In this document: positions 1 to 6,859 of the stretch, in pieces
Layout of the letters: each line of letters opens with the position of its first letter
Position numbering within the stretch: position 1 is the stretch's first letter
Assembly (NCBI GenBank): GCA_035505995.1
Contig: DATJQF010000102.1
Coordinates: 1 to 32,259 of the forward strand
DNA: 32,259 nt
Reading direction: 5' to 3'
Source: DATJQF01 sp035505995
Lineage (GTDB): Bacteria; Bacteroidota; Bacteroidia; Bacteroidales; FEN-979
The notes under the pieces: generated by a model
The model's input: only the letters and a program-made list of their open reading frames with translations
Database searches by the model: none
Told to the model about the DNA's origin: nothing
Position numbers and translations under genes: made by a program

Positions 1-1
1 G

Positions 2-916
2 CATAAGATCGGTCTCCACGGGCAGTCGTTCATCCCCCTGATCATGGGATTCGGGTGCAATGTCCCGGCGATCATGGTCACCCGGACCCTCCGCGACCGG
101 AACGACCGGCTGCTCACCATGCTGATCAACCCACTGATGTCCTGCAGCGCCCGCCTGCCGGTATATATCCTGATCACCGGCGCGATCTTCCACCGGTTCG
201 CGGGAACGATCATCTTCGGGCTCTACCTTACCGGGACCCTGCTGGCAGTGCTGGTGTCGATCCTCTTCAAAAAGACCTTGTTCCGGAGCAAGGAAGCGCC
301 GTTTGTCATGGAACTTCCTCCTTACCGGATGCCCACCCTGAGGGTCACCGTGCGCCATATGTGGGATAAGGGCAAGCAATACCTGAAGAAAATGGGCGGG
401 GTGATCCTGATCGCGGTGGTACTGATCTGGGCGCTGGAATATTTCCCCCTGAGCAAGCCCGGTACCCCGCCAGACGAAAAGCTGAAGCATTCGCTGATCG
501 CCCGGTTCGGAAGGTTCGTGGAACCGGTGATCCGGCCCCTGGGCTTCGACTGGAAAATGGGGGTCAGCCTGATCACCGGGGCGGCTGCCAAAGAGGTGGT
601 GGTGAGTACGATGGGAGTCCTTTATGGCACCGGGCATTACCATCTGGCCGCCAACAGTTCCAACCTGCCGGGGATCCTCAGAAATGAAAAATTTACCGAA
701 GGACCGCGCATCGGGGAAAGCGTATTTACTCCGCTCACGGGGATCTCATTCCTGCTGTTCGTGCTCGTGTACATGCCCTGCATCGCGGTAGTGGCAACGG
801 TTTTCAGGGAATCCGGCAGCTGGAAGTGGGCCCTGTTCCTGATCACCTATACCACCATTCTGGCATGGGTGCTGGCGTTTGGGGTTTACCAGATAGGGAC
901 GCTTTTGATTAAATAG
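2..916 (+). CDS. feoB: Ferrous iron transport protein B, C-terminal part (5' truncated by window edge)
   Basis: FeoB is the inner-membrane Fe(II) transporter; a cytosolic N-terminal G domain drives a membrane domain with two Gate regions. Only the last 304 residues are here. The frame is open from base 2, so the ATG at 44 is internal. Visible landmarks are GLHGQSFIPL followed by GFGCNVPA, whose Cys in a G-C-N-V-P context is a conserved membrane-pore motif of FeoB, and then several hydrophobic segments. The second Gate-type region includes TGAAAKEVVVSTMGVLYG, and FVLVYMPCIAV matches another conserved Cys segment. The stop is TAG at 914. The G domain and any feoA lie outside the window. A small Cys-rich gene follows after 21 bases, as expected for a feo operon. 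Identification is from recognised family motifs and is secure. Confidence 0.96.
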   Translation, partial: HKIGLHGQSFIPLIMGFGCNVPAIMVTRTLRDRNDRLLTMLINPLMSCSARLPVYILITGAIFHRFAGTIIFGLYLTGTLLAVLVSILFKKTLFRSKEAPFVMELPPYRMPTLRVTVRHMWDKGKQYLKKMGGVILIAVVLIWALEYFPLSKPGTPPDEKLKHSLIARFGRFVEPVIRPLGFDWKMGVSLITGAAAKEVVVSTMGVLYGTGHYHLAANSSNLPGILRNEKFTEGPRIGESVFTPLTGISFLLFVLVYMPCIAVVATVFRESGSWKWALFLITYTTILAWVLAFGVYQIGTLLIK

Positions 917-937
917 CGAAATATTGAAGTAGAGAAA

Positions 938-1102
938 ATGTGGCAGTTGGCAATCACCGTTTTGATCATTTTTACCGCCTTGGGGTTCGGGGTTTATAAA
1001 ACCGTTAAAAACCTTCGGAATCCTTTGCGCAAATGCGAAGGATGCGACCTCGCCTGCCAGGGCTGCAGCCTGGAAGCACTGAAAAAGAAAGCCGGGCATT
1101 GA
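938..1102 (+). CDS. FeoB-associated Cys-rich membrane protein (54 aa)
   Basis: This short gene has an ATG at 938 and a TGA at 1100-1102. Residues 3-20 form one hydrophobic helix (AITVLIIFTALGFGVY), followed by a basic linker. A C-X2-C-X3-C-X2-C cluster follows at Cys33, 36, 40 and 43, and the tail is Lys-rich. A single-pass protein with a terminal Cys cluster directly after feoB matches the FeoB-associated Cys-rich membrane protein family. That family is thought to assist Fe(II) uptake, perhaps by holding iron or stabilising FeoB (family knowledge; the exact role is unsettled). It lies 21 bases after feoB on the same strand, so co-transcription is likely. The gene is real on context and composition despite its length. 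Confidence 0.88.
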   Translation: MWQLAITVLIIFTALGFGVYKTVKNLRNPLRKCEGCDLACQGCSLEALKKKAGH

Positions 1103-1128
1103 TTTTCCCTCCGGAATGATTATCTTTG
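1098..1128 (+). promoter_or_regulatory. Predicted Bacteroidota promoter of the NlpC/P60 gene
   Basis: ATTG at 1098-1101 is followed by 19 bases and then a perfect TATCTTTG at 1121-1128. This fits the Bacteroidota housekeeping consensus TTTG-N19-TAnnTTTG with one mismatch in the -33 box. A start site near 1134 would leave a leader of about 14 bases before the ATG at 1148. The -33 box overlaps the stop of the preceding small gene. Confidence 0.65.
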
Positions 1129-1147
1129 ATTCCGAACCGTTTCAACT

Positions 1148-1957
1148 ATGGAATTCGGAATTTGCCTCCACAGCGTCATTCCCGTCCGGCAGGAACCCTC
1201 CCACAAAGCTGAGATGATCACCCAGGTCCTGTTCGGGGAATTGTTCCGCTTGCTGTTTTATGAAAAAGACTGGGCGCGGGTCAGGCTGGCCTACGACAAT
1301 TACGAAGGCTGGGTGCACCGCAAGCAGGTTTCCCTCCTGCAGGAAAGGGAATATCTCCGGCTGCTGGACCTGGAACCCGCGGTCACCATGGACCTGGTGC
1401 AACTGTTGTCGAATGAGACCCGGCATACCGTGATCCCGGTGATCCTGGGAAGCTCCCTGCCCGGATTCGACGGCAGGAAATTCCTGATCGAAGACACGGT
1501 ATTCACTTTCGACGGACAGGTAGCCGACATTTCCCTTTTCGAGAAATCCTTATCCCGTCACGACCGTCAGCGGGCCAAGCAGGTGCTGATGGACGACGCC
1601 ATGCTGTACCTGAATGCCCCGTATCTCTGGGGAGGGCGAAGCCCCTTCGGGCTGGATTGTTCCGGGTTCACCCAGATGGTGTACAAGCTGAAGAAGATCC
1701 GCCTGCTGAGGGATTCCTCCCAGCAGTCCGCACACGGGGAGCAGGTCAGCTTTATTACAGAGGCGGAACCGGGCGACCTGGCGTTCTTCGATGACGAGGA
1801 AGGGAACATCACCCATGTCGGACTGATGGTGGACAAGTACCGGATCATTCATGTTTCGGGAAGAGTGCGGATCGACGCCATCGATCACCAGGGGATCTTC
1901 AACGAGGAGGAAAAAAGATACACCCACAAGCTCCGGATCATCAAGCGGATCCTCTGA
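1148..1957 (+). CDS. C40 (NlpC/P60) peptidase with N-terminal SH3-like domain
   Basis: This is a predicted peptidoglycan endopeptidase of the NlpC/P60 family, which cuts stem-peptide bonds such as gamma-D-Glu to the diamino acid. Residues 1-65 form a bacterial SH3-type domain (GICLHSVIPVRQEPS, then EGWVHRKQV). A linker follows, then the catalytic domain at about 145-265. The family triad is visible: Cys171 in FGLDCSGFTQ, His223 in ITHVGLMV and His235 in RIIHVSG. The preceding YLWGGRSP is the usual approach to the catalytic Cys. There is no signal peptide; the protein begins straight at the SH3 domain, a form I know from Bacteroidota, so cytoplasmic recycling of cell-wall peptides is possible. 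It has its own predicted promoter and converges with the next gene, 12 bases apart. Confidence 0.9.
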   Translation: MEFGICLHSVIPVRQEPSHKAEMITQVLFGELFRLLFYEKDWARVRLAYDNYEGWVHRKQVSLLQEREYLRLLDLEPAVTMDLVQLLSNETRHTVIPVILGSSLPGFDGRKFLIEDTVFTFDGQVADISLFEKSLSRHDRQRAKQVLMDDAMLYLNAPYLWGGRSPFGLDCSGFTQMVYKLKKIRLLRDSSQQSAHGEQVSFITEAEPGDLAFFDDEEGNITHVGLMVDKYRIIHVSGRVRIDAIDHQGIFNEEEKRYTHKLRIIKRIL

Positions 1958-1969
1958 CCGGTCCGGAAA

Positions 1970-2650
1970 TCATTTTTTGGTTTTTTCCTTTTTGGCAGGC
2001 AGCGGCTCGTTGAAAATATAGGTCAGCCGGAACGACAGCACATTATTATACTGGTCCCGGGTCCAGGACTGATATACATTATCAAAATACCGGGTGCGGA
2101 TCTTCAGTATCGAATAGGTGAACCGGACATCCAACCAGAGCCGTTGCCACAAACGGAGCCGCACATCGGCGACCACGGAGAGATCGGGGAGGGCATAGGG
2201 CCCCTGAAGGGTGGTGGAGTCGACCCGGCTTCCGTGCTGCCATTCCTTCACACCGACAAGTTGTCCGTAGGAAAATCCAAGTCCGCCTGCCACGATATTC
2301 TTATCCGTAAAATGGACCAGGACGGGAACCTCCACATAGTCCAGGTTCAGCTTGTAATAGGGATGGGGAACGGTATCCACATCCGCCCTTTTTTCATAGC
2401 TTCCTTTCTGGGAAAAAAGAAGCTCCATCGTGACGGTCCACTTCCTGTTTTTGGTGAAAGGGATGATCACCGAAGGGCCTCCGTTGAAACCGACGTGCTT
2501 GTACCCGGCCACTTCATCGCCATCCACCTGCGAGACGTTGATCCCGGCGCTGAGGGCGCCGTAGATATGTTGAGCATGAACTCTTCCGGAGAAAAAGAAA
2601 GCAGGGACAAGTAAAATCAGTAAAAGGATCCGGTTCCTCTTCATCGGCAA
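1970..2650 (-). CDS. Outer-membrane beta-barrel protein (PorT/OMP_b-brl-like)
   Basis: The 226-residue protein has a clear signal peptide (basic MPMKRNR, hydrophobic ILLLILLVPAFFFSG, probable cleavage near VHAQ). It continues with alternating polar/hydrophobic strands and aromatic girdle residues. The strand AGINVSQVDGD, then GFNGGPSVIIPF, MELLFSQKGSY, LDYVEVPVLVHF and GGLGFSYGQLVG are typical of the Bacteroidota porin-family or PorT-like barrel domain. Cargo or function cannot be assigned; such proteins range from the T9SS component PorT to generic small barrels, and this one lacks any diagnostic feature. The C-terminus is Lys-rich (KKEKTKK), unusual for a BAM substrate that normally ends in an aromatic residue. 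It is monocistronic by spacing, with a predicted promoter just upstream. Confidence 0.8.
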   Translation of the reverse strand: MPMKRNRILLLILLVPAFFFSGRVHAQHIYGALSAGINVSQVDGDEVAGYKHVGFNGGPSVIIPFTKNRKWTVTMELLFSQKGSYEKRADVDTVPHPYYKLNLDYVEVPVLVHFTDKNIVAGGLGFSYGQLVGVKEWQHGSRVDSTTLQGPYALPDLSVVADVRLRLWQRLWLDVRFTYSILKIRTRYFDNVYQSWTRDQYNNVLSFRLTYIFNEPLPAKKEKTKK

Positions 2651-2666
2651 GGAAAGTTATGGCTGG

Positions 2667-2697
2667 CTAAAATACAATTTTCGGGAATTCTCCCAAT
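2667..2697 (-). promoter_or_regulatory. Predicted promoter of the beta-barrel gene
   Basis: On the minus strand, ATTG (2697-2694) is followed by exactly 19 bases and TATTTTAG (2674-2667). That gives one mismatch in each of the two Bacteroidota promoter boxes. The leader would be about 10 bases. The site lies in the 61-base gap between tex and this gene. Confidence 0.4.
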
Positions 2698-2711
2698 AGT
2701 AACGACAGAGC

Positions 2712-4859
2712 TCAGGGATTAGTATTCATCCCTTTCATCGTAAGCTGGATGCGTTTGCGGTCCAGGTCTACTTCCAGCACTTCCACCATCACCTTCTGGT
2801 TGAGCCGGACCACGTCATTGGGATCCCTGACGTACTTATCGGCCAGCTGGCTGATATGGACCAGTCCGTCCTGGTGGACCCCGATATCGACAAAAGCTCC
2901 GAAATTGGTGATGTTGGTGATGATCCCCGGCAGCCGCATGCCTTTTTTCAGGTCGTGCAGGGTATGAACATTCTTATCGAACTCAAAGATCTCGAACTTT
3001 TTCCTGGGATCCCTTCCGGGTTTGGCCAGCTCCTGCAAAATGTCCCGGATCGTGGGCAACCCGGTCCGGTCATCCGTATATTCTTCCGCCACGATCTGCT
3101 CGCGCAGTCCTGACGGACCCAGCAGGTCGGGGATGGTGCACTTCAGCCTGGCGGCCATCCTTTCCACCACCGGGTAGCTTTCCGGGTGAACGGCGCTGCG
3201 GTCGAGCGGATTCACGGCATCCAGGATCCTCAGGAAGCCGGCTGCCTGCTCGAAGGCCTTGTCGCCGAAACGGGTCACCTTTTTCAGGCTCTCCCGCGAC
3301 GGGAACGGGCCGTTCTGGTAGCGGTATTCCACGATATTCTTCGCCAGCACCGGTCCCACCCCCGAAACATAGGTGAGTAATTGCTCGCTGGCGGTATTGA
3401 GTTCCACACCCACCGAGTTCACGCAGCTTTCCACGGTATCGACCAGGCTCCGCTGCAGGTCATTCTGGTTTACATCATGCTGGTACTGCCCTACCCCGAT
3501 CGATTTCGGGTCGATCTTGACCAGTTCGGCCAGGGGATCCATCAGCCGCCGTCCGATGGACACCGCGCCCCGCACCGTCACGTCAAATTCGGGGAATTCT
3601 TTCCGGGCGACCGGGGAGGCGGAATATACCGAAGCGCCGCTTTCATTCACGATGATCGCCAGGATATCGCGGTCGAAGGGAATGGAGCGGACCAGCAGCT
3701 CGGTCTCCCTTCCGGCCGTACCGTTCCCGATCGCGATCGCTTCAATCTTGTATGCGCTGACCAGGCTTTTGATCTTATGGATCGATTCCTTCACTTCATT
3801 TTGCGGCGGATGGGGGAAAATCGTTTCGTTATGGAGCAGCTGTCCCTGGCGGTCCAGGCAGACGATCTTGCATCCGGTCCGGAAACCCGGGTCGATGGCG
3901 AGGACATTCTTCTGTCCCAGCGGCGGAGCCAGCAGCAGCTGCCGCAGATTCTCCGCAAACACCCGGATAGCCTCCTTCTCGGCTTTTTCCCTGGCCCATT
4001 GCCGCATCTCGGTTTCCATGGAAGGGAACATCAGGCGCCTGCATCCATCCCTGACCGATCGGGAGACCAGCTGTCCGGATGCATTTTCCGATCTGACGAA
4101 CAATTTGTCGAGGATCGCGAATGCTTTGTCTTCTTCAATATCGACCGATAATTTCAGGAAGCCTTCATTTTCCCCCCGGAGCATGGCCAGGATCCGGTGC
4201 GAGGGAGCATGGGAAAGCGGTTCCCTGAAATCAAACCAGTTCCGGTAATTGGCGCCTTCCTGTTCTTTTCCTTTCACGACTTTCGAGGAAATAATGCTTT
4301 CCCGCTGGTACACCTGCCGGATCCTTTTCCGGCCTGATCCGTCCTCATTCACTTTCTCGGCAAGGATGTCGCATGCCCCGTTTAGCGCCTCTTCCACGGT
4401 AGCTACCTTCTTTTCCGGATTCACAAACGGAGCGGCGATCGCCTCTACATCATCATGCTGTTGGGTGAGGATCAGCTCTGCCAGGGGCCCGAGCCCTTTT
4501 TCCCTGGCCATCCCGGCACGGGTCTTTCTCTTCGGCCGGTAAGGCAGGTACAGGTCTTCAAGTTCTGCCAGGGTGCCGGCTTCCGTCACCGCCTTTTCCA
4601 GATCGGGGGTCAGTTTTTCAAGCTCCTTCAGGGATTTCAGGATAGTCTCTTTCCGCGCATCCAGCTCTTTCATCTGCTTCACGCGGTCGCGGATCGTGGC
4701 GATCATGACCTCGTCCATGCTGCCGGTCATCTCCTTGCGGTACCTGGCGATAAACGGAATAGTGGCTCCTTCCTCCAGCAGTTTGACCACATTCCGGACA
4801 AAGGCGGAAGCCAGGTTCAGCTCGAGGGCCAGTGCCGCGACATAAGTTTCCGTGCTCAT
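2712..4859 (-). CDS. tex: Tex family transcription accessory protein with S1 RNA-binding domain
   Basis: Tex is a conserved cytosolic nucleic-acid-binding factor implicated in transcription and RNA handling. At 715 residues it is near the usual family length. The N-terminal helical region includes ATIPFIARYRKEMTG, a hallmark of Tex. The YqgF/RNase H-like domain begins at about residue 318 (VLAIDPGFRTGCK). Helix-hairpin-helix segments lie near 495 (YVSGVGPVLAKNIVEYR) and beyond. The C-terminal S1 domain spans about 640-712 (ITNFGAFVDIGVHQDGLVH). The ATG overlaps the stop of the upstream T9SS cargo gene in an ATGA arrangement, so translation is probably coupled. Having a cytosolic housekeeping factor at the end of a surface-protein transcription unit is unexpected. 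No separate promoter was seen. Confidence 0.97.
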   Translation of the reverse strand: MSTETYVAALALELNLASAFVRNVVKLLEEGATIPFIARYRKEMTGSMDEVMIATIRDRVKQMKELDARKETILKSLKELEKLTPDLEKAVTEAGTLAELEDLYLPYRPKRKTRAGMAREKGLGPLAELILTQQHDDVEAIAAPFVNPEKKVATVEEALNGACDILAEKVNEDGSGRKRIRQVYQRESIISSKVVKGKEQEGANYRNWFDFREPLSHAPSHRILAMLRGENEGFLKLSVDIEEDKAFAILDKLFVRSENASGQLVSRSVRDGCRRLMFPSMETEMRQWAREKAEKEAIRVFAENLRQLLLAPPLGQKNVLAIDPGFRTGCKIVCLDRQGQLLHNETIFPHPPQNEVKESIHKIKSLVSAYKIEAIAIGNGTAGRETELLVRSIPFDRDILAIIVNESGASVYSASPVARKEFPEFDVTVRGAVSIGRRLMDPLAELVKIDPKSIGVGQYQHDVNQNDLQRSLVDTVESCVNSVGVELNTASEQLLTYVSGVGPVLAKNIVEYRYQNGPFPSRESLKKVTRFGDKAFEQAAGFLRILDAVNPLDRSAVHPESYPVVERMAARLKCTIPDLLGPSGLREQIVAEEYTDDRTGLPTIRDILQELAKPGRDPRKKFEIFEFDKNVHTLHDLKKGMRLPGIITNITNFGAFVDIGVHQDGLVHISQLADKYVRDPNDVVRLNQKVMVEVLEVDLDRKRIQLTMKGMNTNP

Positions 4860-6859
4860 CGTAACAGGATCACGCTACCCTTTAATACAATGCTTCCCTT
4901 GGTAACAATATCTTGTCCCAAAAAGTCTATATTGACCATCCAGATATAGGTATCGGCCGGGCAGGGTTTGCCCTGGTAAGTGCCATCCCACCCCGTATCC
5001 AGGTCCCCGGAATGAAAGATCAATTGTCCCCATCGGTCGTAAAGATACATATTGAAGCGAACATTCCGGTACAAACCCGTCACCCGGAAAATATCGTTCA
5101 AACCGTCCCCGTTCGGGGTAAAAGCATTGGGAATATAATACTGGAAAACCTTGACATAGACCGTATCAAAATTGACACAGCAGTTGTAATCCCTGACCTT
5201 CACCCAGTAATCGCCCTGGTCGCTCACGGAGATGATCGAGTCATTGGATCCGTTCGACCAGAGGTATTCCATATTTCCGCCTCCCGCATGCAGGTTGATG
5301 GTCGATCCGGAATACAGGAGGATGGAATCGCCCAGTTCCACAACGGGCAGGGTATGTATCGTGACCGGGAGGGAATCCTTGAAATTGATCCCGTTGAAGG
5401 TTTCCGTCAGCTTGACCTTATAGGTTCCCGGCTGGGCATAAAGATGGACCGGGTCCATGACACTGGAGCCGGCGCCGTCGCCGAAATCCCAGGAAACCTG
5501 GTCAATGTTGGCCTTATTGGTGATATGGAATTGCGTGGCTTCTCCAAAGCAGCTGCTGTCGTAAGTAAATACGGGGATGTTAAAATAGCTCTGGATGACA
5601 TTGGGAAGCCCGTAAATCGAGTTTCTTCCCGAAAGTGAAAATCTCGACCCGGGCTGATGGTTCAGCAGATTCAGATTGCAGGCGTTTCCCGGCCGGGTGG
5701 GATTATAGATCACTTCCAGGGAATCTTTCTTGTTGACGAAATTAACGGTCCGGGCAATATAGATCCTTCCGTCCGTGGCCAGCTGCAAATCCCCCGACCG
5801 GATACCCGGCATCGAATCTATCGCGACCGGGGCGGTGAGTCCGGAATTGAGATCAAACTGGCAGATGACCGAAGGGAATGCCGGGGGCCCGTTACCGGTT
5901 AACTGCAGCAATCCTGTGTAAAGCTTTTTACTATCGGGTGAGAATTCGATCCCGTACGGAGAAACTCCCGGCCGGGTAAAGGTATAGCTCTGTGCACCGG
6001 AGACTGCGCCGGTATGCGGGTCGAAATTGAAAAGCTCGACTTTATTCAGCCCGGAAATCGCGAGAGCGACCTTTGTCCCGTCGGGCGAGAATTTCATATA
6101 CCCCAGGGCATTGGATTGCTCCATGAATCCCCCGGTTTGAACCGTTCCGGCAGCGGAAATGACCGGGTCGCCCAGGCCGTCCTTCGAGATGGGGTAAGCA
6201 TAAAAATTGTCGGTGCCCCACTGATGGACCAGCACCCAGTAAATTTTTTCCGCTTCGTTATACATGGCCGTCAGTTTCTGGCTGACGGGAGAAATCAAAG
6301 GAGCGTTCATCAGCTCGCTGGCGATTCCGCCGAGCCCGTTGTTCAGGCTCATATCGAAGGGCGTATAGGAGAGGCCGCGGGTAGTGAAAGAATTATCCGG
6401 CTGGAATTTCATGACATCCACGGTGAAGAGATCATATTCCAGCGGATAACCCGGTACCGGGATAATGATCGAGGACTGGTCCACCCCCAGGTCACCGGCA
6501 AAAGAGGAACCTGTCATCAGATTGAAGGCGCGGTCCCAGGCCTGTTGTCCGTTGGAGAAGAACTGCAGGATGCCGTTGCTGTCGCTCATGATGGAACTGC
6601 TTTTGAATGCCGTCATCACATGCTGATCCGTAAGGGGCACCGCGGTGCCGCTCCGGAAATCGATGCCCGCGAACTCCCCGAAATACCAGATATCGGCCTG
6701 ATGCTGCGACCGGGGACAATCGGTAGCGGGAACGGAGAAACCTGCCTGCTGGGCGGTACAGAACCCGCTGCCCATCAAAAGCAGCAGGAGCGGGAGTGAT
6801 CTGAATATGTATGAACGGGGAAGCAATGTCTGGAATAAAGCCCGGACCCGGGATCTCAT
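4856..6859 (-). CDS. Secreted propeller/PKD protein with T9SS type B (gliding-motility-type) C-terminal domain
   Basis: This 667-residue protein is predicted to cross the outer membrane by T9SS. I chose the ATG at 6859 because it forms a TAATG junction with the stop of the upstream gene; an in-frame ATG ten codons earlier would overlap that gene. The signal peptide's hydrophobic core is SLPLLLLLMGSGFCTA. Residues of about 60-400 look like a beta-propeller: DIWYFGEFAGIDF and KFSPDGTKVALAIS, with a further FSPDSKKLY. A PKD domain follows (VSWDFGDGAGSS, then PGTYKVKL). The end is a CHU_C/type B sorting domain: IPNAFTPNGDGLNDIF, YDRWGQLIF, GWDGTYQGKPCPADTYIW. Its ligand or enzyme activity is unknown. 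It is the middle gene of a coupled trio with the type A protein and tex. Confidence 0.88.
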   Translation of the reverse strand: MRSRVRALFQTLLPRSYIFRSLPLLLLLMGSGFCTAQQAGFSVPATDCPRSQHQADIWYFGEFAGIDFRSGTAVPLTDQHVMTAFKSSSIMSDSNGILQFFSNGQQAWDRAFNLMTGSSFAGDLGVDQSSIIIPVPGYPLEYDLFTVDVMKFQPDNSFTTRGLSYTPFDMSLNNGLGGIASELMNAPLISPVSQKLTAMYNEAEKIYWVLVHQWGTDNFYAYPISKDGLGDPVISAAGTVQTGGFMEQSNALGYMKFSPDGTKVALAISGLNKVELFNFDPHTGAVSGAQSYTFTRPGVSPYGIEFSPDSKKLYTGLLQLTGNGPPAFPSVICQFDLNSGLTAPVAIDSMPGIRSGDLQLATDGRIYIARTVNFVNKKDSLEVIYNPTRPGNACNLNLLNHQPGSRFSLSGRNSIYGLPNVIQSYFNIPVFTYDSSCFGEATQFHITNKANIDQVSWDFGDGAGSSVMDPVHLYAQPGTYKVKLTETFNGINFKDSLPVTIHTLPVVELGDSILLYSGSTINLHAGGGNMEYLWSNGSNDSIISVSDQGDYWVKVRDYNCCVNFDTVYVKVFQYYIPNAFTPNGDGLNDIFRVTGLYRNVRFNMYLYDRWGQLIFHSGDLDTGWDGTYQGKPCPADTYIWMVNIDFLGQDIVTKGSIVLKGSVILLR

